Below, in pieces: positions 27,408 to 33,984 of a stretch of DNA of 33,984 nt. This DNA is from Chrysochromulina tobinii (lineage: Eukaryota > Haptophyta > Prymnesiales > Chrysochromulinaceae). The position numbers and the translations under genes are program-made. The first letter of the stretch is position 1. Every line of letters starts with the position of its first letter. The DNA lies in assembly GCA_001275005.1 (NCBI GenBank), contig JWZX01001854.1, positions 1-33,984 of the forward strand. Direction: 5' to 3'. Below the pieces are notes generated by a model. It was not told the DNA's origin and searched no databases. It saw nothing but the letters and a program-made list of their open reading frames with translations.

Positions 27408-27866
27408 ATGGGGGGTCCGCCTTCGTCGAAGTTCGTTACGTCGCCCGTCGGCGCAATGGTGCGAGAGCATCTTAGTGCGGTCAATGTCAAGGACGGCGTC
27501 GAGAACCCAGGGTGTAATGGATGGGTTCTCGTGACTACCGGACAAGAGTTATGGCGCGAGCGGGTTCTACACGAAAAGGATGCTGCCTTTCGTGCGCGTG
27601 CACGACTGGCATCCACTGCGGTGCGAATGGAGCGTTCACCATTCACTCAGCCGTGGATGCCTTCCACTGCTCGCTACGAGACGGCGGCGCAACAGCAACT
27701 TGCGCTTCGCCAAGAGATTTTTTCTCGCAACTGGAGGATCCGTCAGGAAAGCACCGTTCCCAATCTTGCAGCTCTGACAGGCACATGCCAGAACGGCGCC
27801 ATTACTGGACGTGTACGCAGTAAGCCAGCCCTAACGCAGTCGTGGTCCACGACTGTGACCACGTGA
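27408..27866 (+). CDS. unknown small protein
   Basis: 152 aa from the ATG at 27408 (MGGPPSSKFVTSPVGAMVREHL). The sequence is polar with no membrane segment. Blocks such as NGWVLVTTGQELWRERV, FTQPWMPSTARYETAAQQQ and IFSRNWRIRQESTVP look like genuine coding sequence with conserved aromatics. The last 20 residues are weaker, and a GTAAGC donor at about 27820 could lead to another exon. I do not recognise the family. Confidence 0.55.
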   Translation: MGGPPSSKFVTSPVGAMVREHLSAVNVKDGVENPGCNGWVLVTTGQELWRERVLHEKDAAFRARARLASTAVRMERSPFTQPWMPSTARYETAAQQQLALRQEIFSRNWRIRQESTVPNLAALTGTCQNGAITGRVRSKPALTQSWSTTVTT

Positions 27867-28112
27867 GTCGAGTCCAATGGTAATACCCAACGAGCCACTG
27901 TTAACGAGGACATGCCTGCTGCTGCTACCTAGCCACAGTACCAGGTATCCACACCCCTGTATGTAATGTCCGTGGCCGCGTGGTAGTCCGGCGTGCGTGC
28001 ATGAGAGCACGACAATACTTTCATAAAGCAGCCCCTCGTGGTGTCGAACTCGGAACTGCCAAGTGCCATAGCACTGCACGCCGGCCGGAAACCTTTACTC
28101 TAAGCACAGGCT
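27867..28112. other. convergent intergenic region
   Basis: Between the 27408 gene and the 3' end of the COQ10/EF-hand gene. CGTGGTCCACGA-type inverted repeats lie near 27840-27860. No gene is seen. Confidence 0.4.
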
Positions 28113-29600
28113 TCATGCGCCATGGTTTATACCCCGCAGCCGGTGCCTGCTCCCGGCATGGCTCCCGGGTGCCACTGGCGCTTCTCGCCGGGCTGCCGCG
28201 GCGGAAGGTCGCGTGTCGTGGCGCAGCTCATCTCGTAAGAGCCCCAGGATACCATCCATGCCCATCATAGACGTTGGCATGACGCCACCTTGATCCCCGC
28301 TGCTGGCGGCCGATCGGCGCCAAGTGTCCTGCCAAGCGGCGAAGCTGATCGCTTCCGTAGAGCCAAACGAGGCGAACACCTCGCCTACTAGCAGGTCCAC
28401 CTGCCCATCCAGCTCGTCAATCGCCGCCGCGGCGACCGCACTCGCCTGGTCGCACACGCCCTCAGCTTGGCACTCCCGCACGGCCAGGGGCACAGCTCGG
28501 GCTCCTGCGTCATCGGAGCCCAGTGCTGCGGCTGCCGTTTCCTTGCGCACTTGGCGGCGCACGAGCAATGGTAAAAGGCGCCGGGCAAGGGCAAGTTGCC
28601 GCCTCATCGACAGCGCGAGGTCATCCCGCTCCACAGCGCCCGAGCCGTTGTGATCGAGCTTCCGGAACATGTGGTCCATACGCTCCTCATCAGACGCCTT
28701 GGTGAGCAGCCAGAGGTTGTGACTGAACTCCTCTCGCTCGATGGTTCCATTGGCGTCGTCGTCGAATTCGACAAACCACGCAGCCAGCAACACTTCCGAG
28801 ACGGGGCCGTCCCACGCCGCCGTGCTCGGTGACCTGATCTCGACCCCTTGGGCGCCATCTTGGGCGATGCCTAGATGGCGGCATGCCTCAACAAAGCGGC
28901 CCAGCGAAAGGGCGCCGTCGACGGCGTGCGCGTCAAAGGCGATGTCGACCTGCTGGCGCCAGAGTGGCTCCATGGCCACGGCTGCTGCCGCACTGGCTGT
29001 GCGCGGAGTTGCAGTCAAGGACGCCCTCGTACACACAGGTGAGGAAGTTTCAGCCGTTTTTGCCGATGTTGGAAGCTCCAACTTCTTCCTTGCGGCGAGC
29101 TCGTCGCAGCGGCGTTTGAAGGCAGCCATCTGTTCAGCTGCCACGCGATCGATCACTCGTGCGAGCGCCTGATCGTACACGATGGAGCGCAGCTGCATAA
29201 TCAGCTCGAAGTGAGCATCGCACGTACCAGGAACGGCGCCGTCGAAAAATCTCCACGAGGTAATGAGCTGCTCAAAAAGTGGCGTGTGCGAGGCGCTCGC
29301 CACAATCGCTGACGGCGGCATGAGGCGCACGCGGCTCACGTACTCATCGGAGAAGGCGAGGAAGCCGAGCGAGAGCTCTGCTTCGAACTCGGCTGCGCCA
29401 TGGCGCTTCACGATGCGCGACATTTTGCAAAAGGGAAGGAACTGCGAGTAGCTCCCCACGTCAGCGACGACAGAATACACGGCCTCACGTGGATGCGCCA
29501 GTGTCTGCCTCAGGGCGACCGTGCGCCTAGAAGGGCTGCTGAAAAACCCTCGCACAGTGCCAATGCCACGACCACAGCTGCGACGCACTGCAAGACCCAT
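28113..29600 (-). CDS. COQ10-like START-domain protein fused to EF-hands
   Basis: 495 aa, ATG at 29600. The basic N-terminus (MGLAVRRSCGRGIGTVRGFFSS) is a mitochondrial presequence. Residues about 25-170 are a COQ10 START/SRPBCC domain: REAVYSVVADVGSYSQFLPFC, EFEAELSLGF, WRFF and the long C-terminal helix. COQ10 binds coenzyme Q and supports its use in respiration. After a Ser/Thr/Ala linker (to about 209) come EF-hands: loop Asp280-Asp282-Asn284-Thr286-Glu288-Glu291 and loop Asp316-Asn318-Ser320-Ala322-Glu324-Asp327, the second with Asp at position 12. The rest is helical with no domain I know. The frame is unbroken. Met210 (28973) begins the second half, so two genes or an in-frame intron in the linker cannot be excluded. 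Confidence 0.8.
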   Translation of the reverse strand: MGLAVRRSCGRGIGTVRGFFSSPSRRTVALRQTLAHPREAVYSVVADVGSYSQFLPFCKMSRIVKRHGAAEFEAELSLGFLAFSDEYVSRVRLMPPSAIVASASHTPLFEQLITSWRFFDGAVPGTCDAHFELIMQLRSIVYDQALARVIDRVAAEQMAAFKRRCDELAARKKLELPTSAKTAETSSPVCTRASLTATPRTASAAAAVAMEPLWRQQVDIAFDAHAVDGALSLGRFVEACRHLGIAQDGAQGVEIRSPSTAAWDGPVSEVLLAAWFVEFDDDANGTIEREEFSHNLWLLTKASDEERMDHMFRKLDHNGSGAVERDDLALSMRRQLALARRLLPLLVRRQVRKETAAAALGSDDAGARAVPLAVRECQAEGVCDQASAVAAAAIDELDGQVDLLVGEVFASFGSTEAISFAAWQDTWRRSAASSGDQGGVMPTSMMGMDGILGLLRDELRHDTRPSAAAARREAPVAPGSHAGSRHRLRGINHGA

Positions 29601-30121
29601 CAAAAAATGCGTGTGAGAATCTCTCGGGAAGAAGTCGGGATTCTCTCCAGTCTCGGGACAGGAAGTTCAAGTTCAAGTTCAAGTTCAAGTTCAAGTTCAA
29701 TGGCGACGTCGTCGCCGCGCCTGGGCGCCGCTGCCGGCGCGAGATATCGGGAGGTCGCATTTCGACGCAACTTGCTGGGGCAGATAGCCCCAAACCGGAG
29801 CATTATCCTCATCTACTTCTTTCTGATCGGCGCGCGCTCCCACCTTGCTAATTTTGGTCATTTCTACTACAGTACTGTAAAGAGCCATGCTTCGGCTGGT
29901 CTGACCGCCGATCGGGGCGATGTCAGGACCGCGCGCGGTGCGGGGAGATGGCCTGAGGCCCCACCTTTACTGGACAATCGTCTGCGCGTCTCGACGCGCG
30001 CATGCGGAGCCTCTATTTCTCTTTTTGTGCCCTTTTTGGCCAGACTGCGGCCCGTCAACGAATTCGAGGCGGTTTTTAGCGCTCACGAGAGCGATCGGGG
30101 GCGCGCGGTCGGCTCTTCTAC
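29601..30121. other. divergent promoter region with AAGTTC hexamer repeat
   Basis: An AAGTTC hexamer repeats about six times at 29663-29700. A frame is open from the ATG at 29607 and again at 29700, but base-per-codon pattern is weaker than in the 30122 frame. CTACTACAGTACTGTA near 29863-29878 is a short inverted repeat. Confidence 0.5.
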
Positions 30122-30964
30122 ATGGACCAACCTACTGAGTGCCCGCGGCGAGCGGCGGTGCGGCGCGGATCGTGCGCGCTTCCTCCCCTTCTGGAGCTTG
30201 TGCATCAGCCCGCCTCGATGGAACACAGAGGAGTTTTTCCTGGGGTCCTGCAAGGCGAAGATCTTGCTGAGCGGATCGATCGCCCAGGCTACGTCGATAC
30301 TGACAGTGATGCTGTGCCGGCAGGCCGGCCTCCTGCAGCGCGCTGTCACGGCGAGCGCGGGCTTCCTCCGCGCTACGATGATAGTGAATGGATGCGCATC
30401 GCTGCTGCTGCCGCAGCAGCAGCTGCGCGTGAAGAGGAGCTTGACAACGAGCGTGAGCTTCTTTTCGAAGGCGAAGCTGCTGATTCTGAGCAGGAGCGTG
30501 ACGCACATTGCGCACGTCTCAGCGAGCTTCATCGAGCTGCGTGCTTGCGGCGCGTTTCCGGGCCCGCTTTCAAGCAGCAAGTCGGTTCTGGCTACGCTCG
30601 CACGACCTTCGCCGGGCTGGCCGACGCTGCTGCCGCAGTCTATCGATGCCGTCGTCCTGGCTGCCACGCTCTCGTGGACGCCGGCAGGGCGCGCGCAGCG
30701 GCCTGCAAACGACCTCACGGTTCCTTCTATGAAGGCGATGGATGCGCCGGGCCGCGTTGCGCCACTCGCTGGAGACCAGATCGTTACGTGCCGAGGCAGT
30801 GCGCGTTGGCGTACAAACTGTTTCATGGCAGGCGGCGCCTGGCCGATTGGCCCGCCCGCGTGGGCGGCGGCATTGGTACGCGACGCTCCAGGGCTTCCGG
30901 CGCGCGAGCAGCGCTCCTGGCTCTCGCATGGCTGCGGGAGCTCGGCCTTTACGAACTCGAGTGA
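30122..30964 (+). CDS. first part of a long two-frame gene: acidic helix and CCCH-like zinc motif
   Basis: 280 aa, ATG at 30122, stop TGA at 30962-30964. The codons show a strong G-first pattern, unlike the alternative frame. It has an Ala-rich then acidic helix (AREEELDNERELLFEGEA) and a possible zinc site Cys176-x4-Cys181-x13-Cys195-x3-His199. The end reads WLRELGLYELE. The stop sits in GAG-TGA-C and the next frame is open across it to the window edge, so this is probably not the true end. Either a +1 shift or a short intron, such as 30860-30911 (52 nt, donor CGC-GTGGGC, acceptor GCGAGCAG, phase 0) or 30799-30985 (donor GTGCGC), would join them. The family is not recognised. Confidence 0.6.
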   Translation: MDQPTECPRRAAVRRGSCALPPLLELVHQPASMEHRGVFPGVLQGEDLAERIDRPGYVDTDSDAVPAGRPPAARCHGERGLPPRYDDSEWMRIAAAAAAAAAREEELDNERELLFEGEAADSEQERDAHCARLSELHRAACLRRVSGPAFKQQVGSGYARTTFAGLADAAAAVYRCRRPGCHALVDAGRARAAACKRPHGSFYEGDGCAGPRCATRWRPDRYVPRQCALAYKLFHGRRRLADWPARVGGGIGTRRSRASGARAALLALAWLRELGLYELE

Positions 30965-33900
30965 CGATCCGGCGAATGCCGGCAGGAGCGCGACCTGGAT
31001 CGAGATCGGCGTTGCGATGCTAACCGTCGGCCCGCAGCTGATCGACTTGTTGTTCCAGTTGTTCCAGCTGCTCTTCTCGGACCGCGGGCGAGCATCATCA
31101 TCTTCTTCTTCTTCTTCACATTCTTCTTCTTCTTCTTCATTTTCTTCTTCTTCTTCTTCTTCTCTCTCATCGTCCTCGCTTCCCTCGCCTTCTTCACCAC
31201 GCCCTGTGTTGACAAGCACCAGGAGCATTAGGGAGCAATCCGCCTTATGGGGTGGCGGAGCCAACTCACAGCCAGTGCCGACGTCGCTCATGGCGAGGGC
31301 GACGGCGAATACTTGTGTCGCGTTGACCGAGGCGCTGGAGGCGCTGCGCAGCTTGGGCGCGCGACCCATGTGGCTGCCGGCCGCATGGGGTGCATGGCAG
31401 GCGCCTCGCCTACCGCCCGGCGTCGTCGTGCACGCGAGGGTCATCGATTTCCTCGAGCGTGGCTACCTCATCAATGAGGCGGCCCGATGGTTGCGCGAAC
31501 TAGGCGCCGAGGTTACGCATGAAGTATGCGGCAATAGGCCTCTGCAGGGGAAGAATGGCTGCGGGATCGCCGCGGGCGGTGCCTGCGGCGCGCTCGCCGC
31601 AGCGGGGCCTCTCTGGAGTGCTATCCGAGACGCTGACGTCAGCCTCGCAACCGACGGTGCTTTCGTACAGCGCATCAGCGCCGAGCTCGGTTTCGAGCCA
31701 GCGCGCTTGCTCGACGAGACTGACGTGGGCAGAGTGCTCGACACGGTGCGGCCGTCTGCAAATGGCGGCGCTGCCTACGCCGGTTACTTCGAATGGTGTT
31801 CCGTAGTTCCTGTGGACCTGCTCTGTCACGTGCTCGTCAACGACATCGAGTCAGTCGGCGCCGGCGGCGGCAGGAAGCTCAAGATAGCGGCAGTTGCCAA
31901 TCAGCTGTCTAACGGAGAGTGCGTGCTCGGGCACCCACACTGGATCACCGTGGCGTACGAGGTGAGCCTGGAGTCGCGCGTAGCTGCCAACGGTGCTTCG
32001 GCCGACGGCACCAGAGGAGCGAGCAGAGCAGTTTCGTCAAACGGACGGCCGGTGCGTGAGTCTCGGGAGCCGGCACGCCTCGAGCAACGTGACTGGCGAG
32101 CGGCTGCGGCGCGCCGCGCCGCTGACAGCGCCTCACCTGGGGTGGCACGGGCTGGTGCACCTAAGGGCGCCGTGAAGAACGCGCCCCCAGCCTCCTTCGT
32201 CAGCAGCAAGACCTGGACGGGCGCCGTCTCTGGCAAAGTTTTCAAGCAGGGTGAGCATGGGCTCGGATACTACCAGGATGCGCCGGAGATCAATCCGGCC
32301 GGCTCGTACGCAGCGCAGCGCACGCACGGGGGAGAACAGATGGCCCCCAAGGCGGTGTCCAAGGGCGCGGTTGCGACGAGTCTCTGCCCCTGTCGGCAGG
32401 GGTGCGACTGCGCACGGTGCATACCGCGTCACGCTGACGCCAGGCGAGTGCGCTTCGCCGAGGAGGCCGATCGCCCGCCACCGCCCTTGCCTCGGCATCG
32501 CATCACAGTGGCGGGCGGCAACGTCAATAAGTCCGATGCCGGCGAAAAGACGATCGCTTTCGTCATACGCCAACTGGGCGGAGCCAACAAGATGCGGAAG
32601 CCGCGCGACATTCTCAAGGAGGGGCTACTCAAGGCGCTCTCAGCTCTAGGCGTAGATGACGGAGTCCTCGACGATTACGATGCGCTGCTGGCGTTGCTTC
32701 GCGAGCGCCTTGCCGCTAGTCAGGCCGCCGCGATTACCGCAGCGGCAACCGCGGCTGCCACAGGCGCTACGAAGGCAGCAGGGACAGTGGTCGTGGTCAC
32801 TGCCGTACAGGAAGATGCCATGCGCAAGGCGCAGGGCGGAGCGGGCAGCGCTGCTGCCGACAAAGGCGTGCGATCGCGCGATTGCATGAAAGGTTTCGGC
32901 ATGCCGGGCGATGACGCGGTACAGAGAGTCAACGAAGTGCGCGTTATCGAGCAGATGGTGGCAGCCTCGGCGGCGCACGACGCTCACGCGCGCGCCTTCA
33001 ACCTCGTCTTCCCTCCATCATCGTCGCCCTTACCGGCTTCACCGCCACCGCCACCGCCACCGCCATTTCCTCCTCCATTTCCTCCTCCTCCGCCATCGTC
33101 ACCATCTCCATCTTCTTCTTCTTTTTCTTCTTCTCCTTCATCTACATCACCTTCCTCACCTTCGTCACCTCCATCTTCATCGCCTTCCCTGCTTCCACCA
33201 CCGTCGCTGCAGCCTCCACCAACGTCGCCATCGCAGCCGTCGTCACGGCCACCGCCACCACCACCGCTTCCATCAATTGCGGACGCCAAGGCGGTGATCT
33301 ACGCTCTGCGGCGCTCGCGACGTGCAATCTACATGGCGCTCGCCAGCAACGGGGTTGCTGCTGAGATCGGGATGCCGGTTTTCTGCAGGCTCGAGCTCGA
33401 GCCGGGGCAGCTGCCGCATGAGGCCTGGCGCTTCGCCGTCATCCGTGGTTTCTCTGTCGACGAGGCCGGCGACGCGGAGGCGCTCGTCGAGTTCCGTGTC
33501 AAAGGCAGCACATGGTCGCCAAAGGATTATCCGTACGGTGCCAAGTGGCCGGGCAGCTTGCTTCAACTCGCCACGCATCGACCGCGCAGACAGACTACGC
33601 TGGGACAACAGCGGGTGCCACTCTGGCGACTGCTTGCTGAGGACGGCGTCAACCTGGTCGGGATCCCGGGCGGCGACGCGAGCGTCCTGCTCTCAAACTC
33701 GAGCGAGATTCCTCGGGTGACGAGCGTGAGAGGAGCTCGCAGAATCAGCGAGCTGCTATGTGCGCAGGCGGACAGCAAGGATGACAGCGCTGTCAGCACC
33801 GCGAGCTCGGCATCACTCCAGAAACCTGCGCAGTCTGCGCGTAACGGCACTCGCACTGACACTCGCTCGCCGCACGCGGAAGTTAATGGCGATTCCCCAG

Positions 33901-33984
33901 CAGGCACCGGAAACGGAGAGCGCGCCGCTCGATTTCGCGCGGGCGAAGGGCTGGCGCTCCGAGCCGGAGCCCTGCAGCGCGTGT
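30963..33984 (+). CDS. second part of the long gene: Cys/His protease-like region, Cys cluster, Ser/Pro linkers; runs off right edge
   Basis: Open for about 1007 codons from GAC at 30963 to the window end with no stop. Parts in order: hydrophobic helix (VGPQLIDLLFQLFQLLF), Ser tract, helical region (LERGYLINEAARWLRELG), then PLQGKNGCGIAAGG (Gln195, Cys200) and 126 residues later GHPHWITVAYEV (His324, His326). That order and spacing resemble papain-fold cysteine proteases or deubiquitinases. Later come a Cys cluster (Cys475, 477, 481, 483, 486), an Ala-rich helix, a long Pro/Ser tract (33006-33285) and a C-terminal region (about residues 775-900) with YGAKWPGSLLQL. The gene could be cellular or part of a large mobile element; no polymerase or integrase is seen in the window. 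The protease call is tentative. Confidence 0.55.
31095..31200 (+). repeat. TCT/TTC simple repeat encoding Ser tract
   Basis: A long pyrimidine run in the 30963 frame. Reading it in other frames or on the other strand gives poly-Glu or poly-Leu, which explains the deceptive antisense open frame here. Confidence 0.85.

Noticed and set aside
29607-30962. upstream extension of the right-edge gene in its second frame from the ATG at 29607 or 29700
   Set aside because: Open, but base-per-codon pattern is poor and the 30122 frame is clearly better; it would also start 6 bp from the divergent COQ10 start.
30083-31444. 453-codon minus-strand frame with a Glu tract
   Set aside because: Antisense to the long right-edge gene; the Glu tract is the reverse of a Ser-coding TCT repeat.

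Overview
The window looks like nuclear DNA of a photosynthetic protist: a compact, GC-rich genome with short GT-AG introns (51 to about 157 nt). Gamma-tubulin complex protein 2, a mitochondrial bL17, COQ10, cytochrome b5 reductase and a deoxynucleoside kinase make it eukaryotic. A twin-arginine FKBP of thylakoid-lumen type and a PDZ protein with an ER-type signal peptide followed by a transit-like stretch point to a plastid, probably a complex one. GTGCGC-like intron donors and tiny introns fit algae such as haptophytes or pelagophytes, but I cannot fix the taxon from sequence alone.

Layout. 1-1476 (-): PDZ protein, running off the left edge, with a tandemly copied exon-intron cassette. 1514-2254 (+): AlkB-type 2OG-Fe(II) oxygenase. 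2540-3217 (-): FKBP. 3361-4005 (+): unknown protein. 4606-5541 (-): single-pass membrane protein with degenerate repeats. 5887-10087 (+): large spliced J-domain protein whose first exon carries a perfect 99-bp copy of an AlkB segment. 10544-11308 (-): deoxynucleoside kinase. 11563-13422 (+): double-HRDC protein. 13642-14550 (+): cytochrome b5 reductase. 15571-16116 (+): mitochondrial bL17. 16362-17567 (-): coiled-coil repeat protein. 17885-18503 (+): spliced unknown protein. 19206-21998 (-): GCP2. 22355-24026 (-): Hsp70-substrate-domain-like plus methyltransferase fusion with a frame break or intron. 24552-26141 (-): disordered coiled-coil protein. 26392-27303 (-): CPBP membrane protease. 27408-27866 (+): unknown protein. 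28113-29600 (-): COQ10 fused to EF-hands. 30122 to right edge (+): a long gene in two frames with a zinc-binding-like motif, a Cys/His protease-like arrangement and Ser/Pro-rich linkers.

Many neighbours are divergent and separated by under 150 bp (PDZ/AlkB, FKBP/3361, dNK/HRDC, CPBP/27408), so shared bidirectional promoters are likely. There is no operon logic. Plastid and mitochondrial proteins are scattered among cytoskeletal and unknown ones. The items most worth a second look are the Hsp70-like/methyltransferase fusion, the COQ10/EF-hand fusion, the two-frame gene at the right edge, and three places where exon or intron pieces have been copied.
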